Source: Lunularia cruciata
Taxonomy: Eukaryota; Streptophyta; Marchantiopsida; Lunulariales; Lunulariaceae
Direction of reading: 5' to 3'
NCBI GenBank assembly: GCA_948567375.1
Contig: OX419758.1
Span: 5,089,001-5,153,000, forward strand
Length of the DNA: 64,000 nt
Shown: piece after piece, positions 12,261-21,644 of the stretch
Layout: every line of letters starts with the position of its first letter
How positions within the stretch are numbered: position 1 is the first letter of the stretch
Notes under the pieces: model-generated
What the model was told of the DNA's origin: nothing
Database searches by the model: none
What the model saw: the letters and a program-made list of their open reading frames with translations, nothing else
Made by a program: the position numbers and the translations under genes

Positions 12261-12426
12261 GAAGAGTACGAAGTTGATTGTATCCTTGCACGTCGTTATA
12301 TTCAACAAGGCCCGTCAATAACATACGGAGTACAAGGTCCTTTGGAAAGGGTATCCCCTTCTTGATGCTACATGGGAACCTCTTTCTCACCTCCAGAATG
12401 CACAAATGGCCATCCAAGAGTTTGAA
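12261..12426 (+). pseudogene. Chromodomain of element B
   Basis: The frame reads EEYEVDCILARRYIQQG and, after a one-base frameshift near 12312, YKVLWKGYPLLDATWEPLSH. This is the aromatic-cage type chromodomain at the C terminus of chromovirus integrases, which directs integration to marked chromatin. The intact-frame counterpart is in element A. Confidence 0.85.
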
Positions 12427-12456
12427 GCTTCATTGGTGGTGAGGTTGTCACCAACT

Positions 12457-12471
12457 AGCGGTGGGGAAATA
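12457..12471 (+). other. Polypurine tract of element B
   Basis: The sequence agcggtggggaaata ends directly at the 3' LTR. This is the position where plus-strand DNA synthesis is primed. Confidence 0.75.
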
Positions 12472-12896
12472 TGTAACAATATGGAGTTTAGCAACAAAGT
12501 TAGTAGGGCTAATGAAGTAGCAAATAAGACAAATTAGCCTATAATATTCCAGAAGTATCTAAGAAGCTTCTTGGGAAGCTTCCCGGCTAGCTTAGCTTGC
12601 ACCTTAAGTAAGTAGCTTCTAGAAAGAAACTTCTAGAAGCTTCTAATTAGCTTAGCTTGCATGCCAAGTAGGCAGCTTCTAGAAGGAAGCTTCTTGAGAA
12701 ACTTCCTGATTAACTTGGCTTGCAGTCTAAGAAAGCGGTTGGAGGAAACTTCTTGAGAAGCTTCTCAAGGGCCTTTTTTGCTACCTATAAATACCAGAGC
12801 TAAAACTCATGCTAGGCATTTGGATTTTCCCTCATTCCAGCATCCCAATGTGAGCTTCCATTCTCCTATTTCTCTCCTTGGTCTTGGTCTTTTACA
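12472..12896 (+). repeat. 3' LTR of element B
   Basis: This 425-base LTR starts TGTAACAATATGG and ends TCTTTTACA, and contains ACCTATAAATACCA as TATA box near 12783-12796. It has several AAGCTTC palindromes and the GAA/TTC array 12547-12570. It is followed by the target-site duplication CTCAA. Confidence 0.9.
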
Positions 12897-13667
12897 CTCA
12901 ACATCCTTAGTCTAGAAAACTTGCAAAAGAGTGTCATTGTCCTCTCCTCATACCACTTGGTCTTCTCCTATATGTCTAAAAGAGGTTGGAGTGCAAGATC
13001 ATATGAAAGTTTTGATCTCCAAGGAACAATTTCTAAAATTTATTTGATCATACTAGGATTTCCCTTGCATGGAGATGAGGCTTGGTTTTGTCTTTGTACT
13101 AATAGGTTGAGCCTCACTCTCTATACTCTCAATCTGAGTCCAACAAGACACACATCTCTCTATAGTTGGTCTAAGACTTGAATCTTCATACACTTTAATT
13201 TCTCATAAGCTCTTTGATACTCCTCTAGTAGTCCCTTATTAAAATACAACTCTCTCCTCAAAAACTCCTCATCAAGCCAAAAAGTCCCCAACCATAGCCA
13301 CCCTATGAGACACAAGCCTATCTCACTCTATGATATCCTAAATTGTTCTTCCTTCTCTTTTGGACTCCTCTTCCTCTCAAGAAGAACGTGCTCACTCTCT
13401 ACTAAGTCCCTCTCCCTCTCCACTAAGTCTGCTTCCCTTGCAAGAGCCTCATTCTTCCCAAGCTCTAATTGTGTAAGGCTCACAAGACCAAATGATTGAC
13501 TCTTATCCTCATATCCTAACTTGACAATGGGCAACCTAAAACTTTCACCATCTACTCACACAACTCTACCTACTAAGCCATAGTTCCCTAAAGAGTCAAC
13601 AATAGGAAGGTCTTGGCTAAATACAACATGAGGTCCATCCCTTATAAGAAGTACAAGGGTAGGGTTA
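12897..13667 (-). repeat. Unidentified coding repeat R1, continuation right of element B
   Basis: The bases after 12930 (cctctcctcataccacttgg, then gtgcaagatcat) align with 63900-63975 of the second R1 copy, showing that R1 continues across the element B insertion. On the minus strand 13534-13328 is open and highly charged (EALAREADLVERERDLVESE), a likely coiled coil. A degraded reading frame continues leftward to 12930. Family unknown. Confidence 0.45.
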
Positions 13668-15574
13668 TGTGGTACCAACATTTTTCATTTTGGACTAGTT
13701 TAGAAGAAAAAATGCACTGCTGAAACCAAATTGAAAGCAAATGGAGAAGAAATGAGTGCAAACTTGTGATTTGATCAGACCCAAGGAAGTCAACTTCATG
13801 TAAGAGGAAGAATGGCTTGGTTTGGATCAGACCCGAAGAAGCTTACTTCATGTCAAAGGAGGGAAAAACTCGGATCAGACGTTAAGGAGGGCAAACGCCG
13901 AAGGAGAAATAGAAGTTACAGGTCAGGATTCTTGCGAGGGCCATATCTCAGTGAACACAACTCCAAATCAAGCGTGCTATATCTCGTTGGAAGCGTCTCG
14001 TTCAGGGCTTTTCATTGCCACTAAAATCAAAAATTATAGAGGTCTGTAGAAGAAGTTACAAGCATTTGAAGTTTCTGGAGTAGATGTACCTCGGGTCAAA
14101 GTGTCTTCGGGACTTTGTACTTCGGACTTCGTACTTCGTACTTCAGGTTTACATGACTTTGGGTCTAAAGACTTTGCCTCAAGATGAAGATGACTAAATC
14201 AGAGGTAGCCGGACCTTGGAGTGCAGTGAAGGTGTTTTTGGGAGTTTTGCCAAAGGGATCAGAGGAAGTTAGAGTAAGGAAAGAAGATAGTTAGGATACC
14301 TATGACTTCAATTTCAGTTCTGATTGAAGATATGATAGAAATTGAAGGAGAAATAACAGTAGTGAAAAAACACGAAGTGCAGGATCAGACAGTAAGTGTC
14401 TTCAGGTTAGTAACATGAGTGATTAGGGGAAAATGGGTTACAAATTGAATATGTAGATAGTGTATTCATGCTTTCAATTACAATTCTTGATGATGACATA
14501 ATAGAATTAGTAAAAGAATTGATAATAGTCGGACCCGAAGTAAGAGAGATAGGAGTGCAGTTGTCTTCGGATTTTACATTTGACACTTTAGAGAAGAGTG
14601 GGTCGGGAGATAGAGATTTAGAAGGCTTAATTATGATAGGAATTTCATATCATGAAGGAGAAGTGTTAGAATTAGTGGAGGAATTGGGAGTTGTGAAACC
14701 CGAGGATAGAATATTATGAAGTAAAGTTACTTCGGGTTGGGGTTTGAAAGCCAAGGAAGAAGTAGATATCGGATCGGATTAGTAACCGATTTGAGATTTG
14801 AAGGAGCAGATATGAAGAGGTGCATTGTCATTTCGGATCTGCAGGTTAGAACAATTGTGGTAGAACAGTATAGTTGTTAGAACTGTCGATTGCTTCACTA
14901 TTTAAGAGTGGCATTTGCAGGAAATTGTTGTTCAGTGCTCATTATTTCTGAGAATAGATAAAGCAAAGTGTTGTGAAGTAGTGCTCGTTGCTTGAGCTTG
15001 ATTCCGAGTATCAATTTTGCAATTGTGTTTGTGAGTGTTTGGAGAAATTTGAAGTGCAAGTTAGAGTGCTTGTTGGATGTTGGATTCCACAACCTTGATC
15101 TTCATTCTGTGTGTTTGATCCTGAGTGAAGTGCAATCAAATCAATGCCTTGACAGATCTGAGAGGAATTGTAGTGTTGGTAGTATTCTGCATTTGTGAGT
15201 GCAGTGCGAGGTTGATGTGAAGCAATTTTGATCGAGGAAGTTGTGCCTTCAGTGGAGGGGTGGAACACAATTTTGAGGCAAAGTCGTTTTGCAGTGAAGT
15301 GCCGTTTTCGGGAGAGCCTGAATCATCACAATCAAGATTGTTTGGAAAGATTTGATGGAGTTGTGATTATGGAGTGTTAATTTGTGACAAGATTGCGAGT
15401 CAATGCTTGTTACTCTCTTTTGGGTGTGGTTTCTACTTGAGAGACTAAAGAAGAACTCAAGAAGAACTACATTGTTACTTTGCTTTGTATTTGACCAATT
15501 CTGACTCGTATCTCAGCGGGGACAAACTTTACTTACCCGATTACCGCAAAAGTGATATTTGCCGGGTTGTCACA
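13668..15574 (+). repeat. Solo LTR of family R2, copy 2
   Basis: It runs TGTGGTACCAACATTTTTC ... GCCGGGTTGTCACA (1907 bases). It is flanked by GGTTA (13663-13667) and AGTTA (15575-15579), a target-site duplication with one mismatch. It aligns over its length with the minus-strand copy at 39749-41646. No internal genes are attached, so it is the product of recombination between the LTRs of a once complete element. It contains a run of repeated GTACTTC units near 14118-14148. An open stretch at 14468-14719 is partly shared with copy 3. Confidence 0.85.
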
Positions 15575-16065
15575 AGTTATCTAGAAGGGAAATGTTATTT
15601 TAAACATCAAGAGTATGACATGTATACAAGTCAAGTTCAATTATCAACATCATATAAAGTCAAAGTCAAAGTTGAAGCATTCAACTTAAAATGTTCAATA
15701 TATACTCAAAGAATGAAACTATGGTGTAAAGTCATTTATTATGTGTTTAAAAATACCAATACAAAAAGAGAAAACATTATAGAAAACACATATTTCAAAA
15801 GTAATCTCTTCACTACTCTCAATTGACCCTTCTTCTTGGGTTCATTGTCATCTTCATGTGCACCATGGACATAGATCTCCTCTTGTTACACACAAAGGCT
15901 CCCAAAATACACCTCATCTTCTCTTATGAATCCACTCTCCAAGAATAGATGATTGAGGAATTATCCAACAAATGACTTAGTAGATAATCTACCATTGGGA
16001 TGCCTAAGCTTCTTTTGCAAGAATGCAACTTTGCCTCAACAATGGTCATCATCAACTATTCCTAG
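15575..16065 (-). repeat. Probable R1 segment between solo LTR and element A
   Basis: The minus strand 16060-15830 reads as a nearly continuous frame (LGIVDDDHC, GKVAFLQKKLRHPNGRL, FIREDEVYFGSLCV). The same frame continues in the segment right of element A (21645-21720) once A and one target-site copy are ignored. 15575-15830 is AT-rich with no recognisable content. Family unknown; the link to R1 rests on orientation and position only. Confidence 0.3.
16061..16065. other. Target-site duplication of element A (CCTAG)
   Basis: CCTAG before 16066 is repeated exactly at 21645-21649 after the other LTR. It marks both ends of the insertion. Confidence 0.93.
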
Positions 16066-16473
16066 TGTAAAAGACCGAATCCGAGGAGAGAAATAGGAGA
16101 ATGGAAACTCACATTGAGACACTTGAATGAGGGAAAACTCCAAATGCCTAGCATGAGCTTTGGCCTTGGTATTTATAGGTAGCATACAAGACCCTTGAAG
16201 CTTCTCAAGAAGCTTCCTTGAGCCGCTTTCTTGGAGTGCACCCAAGTTAATTAGAAAGCTTCTCAAGAAGCTTCCTTCTAGAAGCCGCCTACTTGGCGTG
16301 CAAGCTAAGCTAGTTAGAAGCTTCTAGAAGCTACCTGCTTAGGGCACAAGTTAACTAGTTGGATAGCTTCCCAAGAAGCTTCTTAGATGCTTCTACAATA
16401 TTCTAGGTTATTTTGTCTTATTCTCTACTTTGTAAGCCCGACTAACTTTGTCACTAAACTCCATATTGTTACA
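16066..16473 (-). repeat. 3' LTR of element A
   Basis: This 408-base LTR reads TGTAACAATATGG ... TCTTTTACA on the minus strand. It contains the perfect three-unit heat-shock-like site GAAGCTTCTAGAA at 16317-16329. It differs from the 5' LTR by loss of about 15 bases at a GCTTCTAGA repeat and by scattered substitutions. Confidence 0.93.
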
Positions 16474-16486
16474 TATTCCCCCGTCG
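16474..16486 (-). other. Polypurine tract of element A
   Basis: Minus-strand cgacgggggaata lies directly upstream of the 3' LTR, the usual place for plus-strand priming. Confidence 0.75.
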
Positions 16487-16521
16487 CTAGTTGGTGACGT
16501 CCTCATTGCTAGTGAAGCTTT

Positions 16522-16683
16522 GAATTCCTTGATGGCCATCTATGCATTCTAGAGGTGAGAAAGAGGTTCCCATGTGGCATCATGAAGGGAATACCCTTTC
16601 CAAAGGACCTTGTACTCCGTATGTTGGCGACGGCCTTGTTGAATATGGCGACGCGCAAGGATACGATCAACTTTGTACTCCTC
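16522..16683 (-). pseudogene. Chromodomain of element A integrase
   Basis: The minus strand reads EEYKVDRILARRHIQQG, then EYKVLWKGYS and ATWEPLSHL, ending in MAIKEF. These are the chromodomain strands with the conserved tyrosine and tryptophans of the methyl-lysine cage (EYKV, LWKGY, TWEP). Two TAG codons interrupt the last helix where element B has CAG or CAA. It places this family in the chromoviruses; the domain is thought to guide integration into marked chromatin. Confidence 0.88.
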
Positions 16684-17025
16684 ATGATCATTGATAGGGA
16701 TAGGAAGAGGGGGAGGTTGGACTCAAGAGGAAAAGGAAGAAGGGTTAGGAACAAAGTGTTTCAACTTGGAAACATGAAAGACAAGATAGATACGCATGTG
16801 ACAAGGTAAGGCAAGTTGATAAGCAACAGGAGAGATAATGTGAGTGATATCAAAAGGTCTTATCCAATTAGGAGCAAGTTTACGAACTTGGGTATCAAGT
16901 GGGAGAGGGAGGTTACTAGAGGATAGCATGACTTTATCACCAACTTCAAAGGTGAGATCACAACGATGATGGTCCGCATATTGTTTTTGGCGATTCTGAG
17001 CAACAAGGAGGTGAGATTTGGCTTG

Positions 17026-17829
17026 TTAGAGAGATTGGGATATAGTGGTCAAGAATGTAGAAGTATGAGGAACTTGAGAGGGAGGGGGAGCAAGAAGAGA
17101 ATCTGGAACAAGCGGATCTTGGCCAAAATTGAGAAAGAAGGGAGAAAATCTAGTGCTTGCCTGTTTGGAATTGTTGTACGCAAATTCTGCAGTTGTAAGA
17201 CATTCATCCCAGTTGGTATGGTGGACATTGACAAAGGCCCGCAACATATCCTCCAATATATGATTGGCACGTTCGGTTTGTCCATCAATTTGAGGATGAT
17301 AGGCCCTGGACAAAGTAAGCTTGGTGCCAAGTATCTGGAAGAGTGCTTGCCAAAACTTCTCGGTAAATCAAGGATCACGGTCGGAGATGAGTACATGTGG
17401 CATCCCATGATGCTTGAAGACATTGTCAAAGTAGATTTGCGCTAAGGTTGGAGCATCCACGGTATCACAGGTTGGTGCCAAGTGGATTTGCTTACTAAGC
17501 TTATCCACAAACACCACAATTGTGGTGTGTCCTTGTTTTGTCTTTGGCAAGGATGTGATGAGATCTAAGCTCACATGCTCCCAACGAGCGGATAGAATGG
17601 CGAGTGGTTGAAGGAGTCCACTCGGCTTCTGGTTGCTGGCCTTGTTCCGTTGGCAACTCTCACATGACCGGACAAAGTCTTGAACATCTTGTGTCATGTT
17701 GGGCCACCACCATTGGCGTTGGAGGGTGCCCAAGGTCTTGTCCACTCCCATGTGACCAGCTATCATGGGCTTCTTGAAGGCGCACAAGTCCAAGATCACC
17801 TTTGGCTGGAACATAGATCTGGTCTGCAT
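17026..17829 (-). pseudogene. Integrase of element A
   Basis: 17829-17368 is open and holds the zinc-binding domain (GHMGVDKTLGTLQRQWWWP, SCESCQRNKA) and the start of the core with the first two catalytic aspartates (HVSLDLITSLP and VLISDRDP). After a stop at 17367 the frame continues at 17313-17026 with HPQIDGQTERANH, which supplies the catalytic Glu, then FAYNNSKQASTRFSPF. All DDE residues are visible. The single stop and the later chromodomain stops prevent a full product. Confidence 0.92.
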
Positions 17830-17899
17830 GGAATAAAAGGCCTTCCTTGAAAGAGAAGGTGTCGTACTCCTTGTTGCGTGCTGTCAGACGACCATGTAC

Positions 17900-18380
17900 C
17901 ATTTGGAAGAAGGGATCTTGTTGTAGAGCTGATTGAAACTCATTATGGACCTTAGGGTCAATGGACACCGTTGTAATTGCCGTCGTGATGAGAGGAAGAT
18001 CCTTCAAGTCAGGTCGTCGTGATAGAGCATTAGGGATGACATGGAACCAACCTAGTTTGTACTCAAGTTTGATGTCAAACAATTGGAGTTGTTCTTCCCA
18101 TTGATGATGCCAACTCTTCATGTGCTCCAAGTGTAAGGTCTACAACAATGGTTTGTGATCAATTTGCATGATCACTTGTTTCCCCAAGAGATAATGCCTC
18201 CATACCTTTGTGGCATATACCATTGCAAGTTATTCCCAATCTCGAGCAGAGTAATTTATTTCAGTTGTATTTAGTCAGTGAGACACAAAGGCAATAGGAT
18301 GTAGTCCATTTGGAAATTCTTGTTGCAACACAGCTCCAATTGCAAAGTTAGAAGCATCAAAATCAACCACACAAGGTAGT
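17900..18380 (-). pseudogene. RNase H of element A
   Basis: The minus strand 18370-18130 encodes a degraded RNase H (VDFDASNFAIGAVLQQEFP, KVWRHYLLGKQV, DHKPLL) with several stops. 18130-17900 continues as the connection toward integrase (HQWEEQLQLFDIKLEYK, then PNALSRRPDL). This domain removes RNA from the RNA-DNA hybrid. It is the most damaged part of pol in this copy. Confidence 0.8.
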
Positions 18381-19240
18381 TAAGGATCATATAGTTGAAG
18401 AATAGGTCTTGAAGACACCATATGCTTTAACTTCTGGAATGCTTCTTCATGCTTGGTGGTCCACTGGAAGCTCGATTTCTTTCCCAAGAGGTTAGTCAAT
18501 GGTGCAGTCACGTGAGCATAATAGTGGATGAACCGTCGGTAAAAACTGGCCAATCCATTGAATGCTTGTACTTCTGTAGCATCCTTTGGGGTAGGCCAAT
18601 CAGTAATGGCCTTGATCTTCTCTTCTTCCATCTTGATCCCCTCTGATGAGATCTTATGACCCAAGAAGGTAACCTCCTTCTGCCAAAAAGCACACTTTGA
18701 CTTCTTGTAGTAAAATTTCCACTGCCGTAGTCTTCTTAGGACTTCTCGCACATGATTCATGTGTTCTACCTCTGTCTTGCTATAGATTAAGATATCATCT
18801 AAGAACACCACCACGGACCGATCCAATAGTCCCTCCAACACTTGATGCATCTGATCCATGAAGACTACTGGAGCATTAGTGAGTCCAAAAGGTAGAACTC
18901 TCCACTCAAAATGTCCATACCTTGTGCAAAAAGTAGTCTTTTGCACATCTTCTCCTTCAATAGGAATTTGCCAATAGCCGCTACAAAGATCCAGCTTGGA
19001 AAAGTAGCGTGCTCCACTTAGTTGATCAAGCAGGTCATTGATCCGAGGCAAGGGATATGCATTCTTCACAGTTTGCTTATTGAGTCCACGGTAATCAATA
19101 CAGAAACAAAGTCCTCCATCCTTCTTTGGAACAAATAGTACCGGTGCTCCCCAAGGAAAGGTACTATGTCATATGAAATCCTTCTCCAACAACTCTGTAA
19201 GTGTTGTTTGCAACTCCTCCAACTCCTTTGGTGAGAGCCA
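18380..19240 (-). pseudogene. Reverse transcriptase of element A
   Basis: 19069-18380 is open for 229 codons and carries [49 protein letters not shown] and the catalytic [12 protein letters not shown]. It ends in [10 protein letters not shown] and the thumb/connection ([18 protein letters not shown]). The fingers segment ([23 protein letters not shown]) lies upstream in the same frame, from about 19170, with a stop in between. This is the best-preserved RT of the family in the window. Confidence 0.93.
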
Positions 19241-20005
19241 ATAGATTGGTCTACTCATTGGAGTACTCCTTGGCAATAACTCGATCTTGCAAGGCATACT
19301 TTGATCGGAGGGTAATCCCTTTGGCAGATCATCCGGAAACACATCTGCAAACTCCTGAACTATCCAATCAACCATTGCTTGATGCGGCACTTGGCCCTCC
19401 TCAGATTGTTCTTGTGCAATCGGTTTGATCCACACCGCAAATACAGACTTATCTTCCTCCAAAGCTTGCTCTATGGCTGCTTCATGAACAAACTTCCCTT
19501 CTAGGGACTCATCTCTCTTCCAAACTTGCTCCATGGTTGCCTTCTTGGCAAACTTCCCATCTTGGGACTGACTATTCTTAGGTGTCTTACTCAGAGGTGC
19601 CAGACAACCTAATCGGAAATTCCTACCTTGGTGTTGTACTTGGATTTGGCGTCGGGTCCAATCAAATTGAACCTTATGATGTTCAAGCCAAGGTAGACCT
19701 AGAATGATATCATAGTGTAGAGGTGCCACTACAAACCTCATACACTCCAAATACTCCTTCCCAATCTTGAAGGTAACAGGATGCGAGGTGCGAAATGCAG
19801 AACCCTTTCTACCATCCGCCATCATCAAACTACTTCTAATCACTGGCTTGATAGGAATACCCAATTCCTTTGCTACTTGCATAGACATGCAATTCTTTGA
19901 ACTTCTAGAATCAACCAAAATTCTACAACTCCAATAAGATATCATACCTTGCAAGTGAAGCAGACTTGCATAGGTCAAGCCTTCAATCCCATTGGAACTA
20001 ATCAA
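19169..20005 (-). pseudogene. Protease and pol linker of element A
   Basis: A 278-codon open stretch begins upstream of the retropepsin active-site region (ILVDSRSSKNCMSMQVAKEL) and includes the flap-end motif YDIILGLPWLEHHKVQFDW. It then runs through an acidic linker with repeated short units (KKATMEQVWKRDESLEGKF and variants) into the N-terminal RT segment (LPRSTPMSRPIYWLSPKELE). The linker repeats are also seen in element B at 9350-9520, there in three copies. DSRSS replaces the usual catalytic D-S/T-G, in both copies, so it may be ancestral to them. Confidence 0.9.
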
Positions 20006-20059
20006 GCTCCCATTAGGCGGCTCAAAATCTCCTACTGGGATTCTTCGTTTCCCTGATCA

Positions 20060-20937
20060 TTCCGCTCCACAACCTCCACTTGGGCAACTTGTCGAGGTTG
20101 TCTATTCTTGAGTGGACATTCAACAATGCGATGCCCCAACTGGTGACAATAAAAACAACCACCATTTTGTCACAATTTCTCCTTGTCTTCCATGCCTAGT
20201 GGCCTTTGTTGAATTGCATCAATCTCCATTGGTGCCGGCTCCTCCACTTGTATGTAGTGTATTGGTAGGTTTTGTGGGGGTTGAGGTCGAGAAAAAGTTG
20301 TTGCCACCAAGGAATCAAAACGTTTGGCCAACCGCATGGCTTCTTCCAAGTGTTGTGGCTCTTGCATGGTTACCTCTAATTTGGTTCTTGCCTTCAAGCC
20401 CCTCATGAATCAATCCAGAGCTTCACCTTCCAAAATATCTGGAATTTGCATGATGGTGTTTTGGAACTGCATGATGTAACTTCTTACAGAGCCAATTTGT
20501 TTCAACTTTGCCAACTTATCCCATGCAGCTCGTGTGGTATTTATAGCTTGGAACCGACTGATTATTGCGCTCTTGAATTCTGCCCATGTCAAGATTGGTA
20601 CAACCATTTGTCGTTTGGCTTGCTCCACTTGGAATCTCCACCATAGTTTTGCTACTCCATCCAATTGGCTAGAAGCCAAGAGAAGCTGTTTTTGCTAATC
20701 TTGTAGATTGGTAGCTTCAAAATAACGTTCACAATCAAACAAAAAATTCTCCATTGCACCCGAGAGATTCTTGCCTTCAAATACCTTAGGTTTAGGGAAT
20801 CTGATCCAATCTTCTCCTTCTCGAATTGGTACTCTCTCCACCTGCTCTTGTTGTCGAAGATCTTGTTCATCCAACAATCGAGTGAGGTGCTCAATTTGTT
20901 GTTGCATAGCAAGGATAACATCAGGTATTGCCGCCAT
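20060..20937 (-). pseudogene. Gag of element A
   Basis: The ATG at 20937 starts MAAIPDVILAMQQQIEHLTR. Three open pieces follow (20937-20695, 20679-20410, 20406-20170), separated by stops. The capsid region includes GAMENFLFDCERYFEATN, LWWRFQVEQAKRQ and WAEFKSAIISRFQAI. The zinc knuckle CFYCHQLGHRIVEC lies near 20160-20115. Gag forms the particle and binds the RNA. The start is preferred because it lies about 270 bases downstream of the PBS and is conserved in element B (7971). Confidence 0.9.
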
Positions 20938-21207
20938 GGTTGCTCCGCCATGGTTGCTCCTCTATCACAACACTCCCAATTATCTAATTTATTAACACAT
21001 AGAAACAGCACGTCTACCGTTCTCCATAAGTTACAACTGGAAGCACCAAGGGTTCCTCAGATATGGTGATCATATGCAGAAAATCTTGTCCAAAGTGTGA
21101 GGTGATGAACTGTGTGAAACAATGCTTGGGTAGTATTTGGACGCAAAAATCCCAATGGTTTGGTGGAAGTGGATTTGGTGGTCCATAAATTCCATCTATC
21201 CTATTCT

Positions 21208-21220
21208 TGCTCTGATACCA
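21208..21220 (-). other. Primer-binding site of element A (initiator tRNA-Met)
   Basis: Minus-strand TGGTATCAGAGCA starts one base inside the 5' LTR boundary. It is the exact plant tRNA-iMet complement. Confidence 0.93.
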
Positions 21221-21325
21221 ATGTAAAAGACTGAATCCGAGGAGAGAAATAGGAGAATGGAAACTCACATTGAGACACTTGAATGAGGGAAAACTCCAAA
21301 TGCCTAGCATGAGCTTTGGCCTTGG

Positions 21326-21333
21326 TATTTATA
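21326..21333 (-). promoter_or_regulatory. TATA box of element A LTR promoter
   Basis: Minus-strand CCTATAAATACC is conserved at the same place in all four LTRs of the family, about 100 bases before the LTR end. Transcription would start near the middle of the last third of the LTR. Confidence 0.75.
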
Positions 21334-21473
21334 GGTAGCATACAAGACCCTTGAAGCTTCTCAAGAAGCTTCCTTGAGCCGCTTTCTTGGAGTGCAAGCC
21401 AAGTTAATTAGAAAGCTTCTCAAGAAGCTTCCTTCTAGAAGCCGCCTACTTGGCATGCAAGCTAAGCTAGTTA

Positions 21474-21491
21474 GAAGCTTCTAGACGCTTC
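21474..21491 (-). promoter_or_regulatory. Four-unit heat-shock-element-like site, element A
   Basis: GAAGCTTCTAGACGCTTC fits GAAnnTTCnnGAAnnTTC with one mismatch (GAC for the third unit). In the 3' LTR the corresponding site is the perfect three-unit GAAGCTTCTAGAA (16317-16329). It lies about 140 bases upstream of the TATA box. Confidence 0.55.
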
Positions 21492-21561
21492 CTTCTAGAA
21501 GCTACCTACTTAGTGCGCAAGTTAACTAGTTGGGAAGCTTCCCAAGAAGCTTCTTAGATGC

Positions 21562-21574
21562 TTCTAGAATATTC
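21562..21574 (-). promoter_or_regulatory. Perfect three-unit heat-shock-element-like site, element A
   Basis: TTCTAGAATATTC fits TTCnnGAAnnTTC without mismatch. The same place in element B holds GAATATTCCAGAA (7415-7427). It lies about 70 bases into U3. Confidence 0.6.
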
Positions 21575-21644
21575 TAGGCTATTTTGTCTTATTCTCTACT
21601 TCATAAGCCCGACTAACTTTGTCACTAAACTCCATATTGTTACA

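Larger units (their letters stand above)
7345..12896 (+). mobile_element. Ty3/gypsy chromovirus, element B, complete but decayed
   Basis: LTRs at 7345-7699 and 12472-12896 both begin TGTAA.AATATGG and end TTTTACA. The 5-base target-site duplication CTCAA flanks the element (7340-7344 and 12897-12901). Internally the order is PBS, gag, protease, RT, RNase H, integrase, chromodomain, polypurine tract. The same family is element A (16066-21644, opposite strand). B is the more degraded of the two, with many stops and frameshifts and a 70-base length difference between its LTRs. It is nested in repeat R1. Confidence 0.93.
16066..21644 (-). mobile_element. Ty3/gypsy chromovirus, element A, complete
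   Basis: A 5.6-kb element on the minus strand: 5' LTR 21222-21644, tRNA-iMet PBS, gag from 20937, protease, RT, RNase H, integrase, chromodomain, polypurine tract, 3' LTR 16066-16473. A perfect 5-base target-site duplication CCTAG flanks it (16061-16065 and 21645-21649). The two LTRs are close to identical apart from a small deletion of one subrepeat, so the insertion is younger than element B. Long frames survive but stops and frameshifts interrupt gag, RNase H, integrase and the chromodomain. The copy is not autonomous now. Confidence 0.95.
21222..21644 (-). repeat. 5' LTR of element A
   Basis: This 423-base LTR reads TGTAACAATATGG ... TCTTTTACA on the minus strand. The TATA box is TATAAATA (21333-21326 on the minus strand). 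The roughly 300 bases upstream of it are packed with palindromic AAGCTTC blocks and GAA/TTC inverted repeats. Confidence 0.94.

Noticed and set aside
16966-17445. 159-codon plus frame
   Set aside because: Antisense shadow of the element A integrase on the minus strand.
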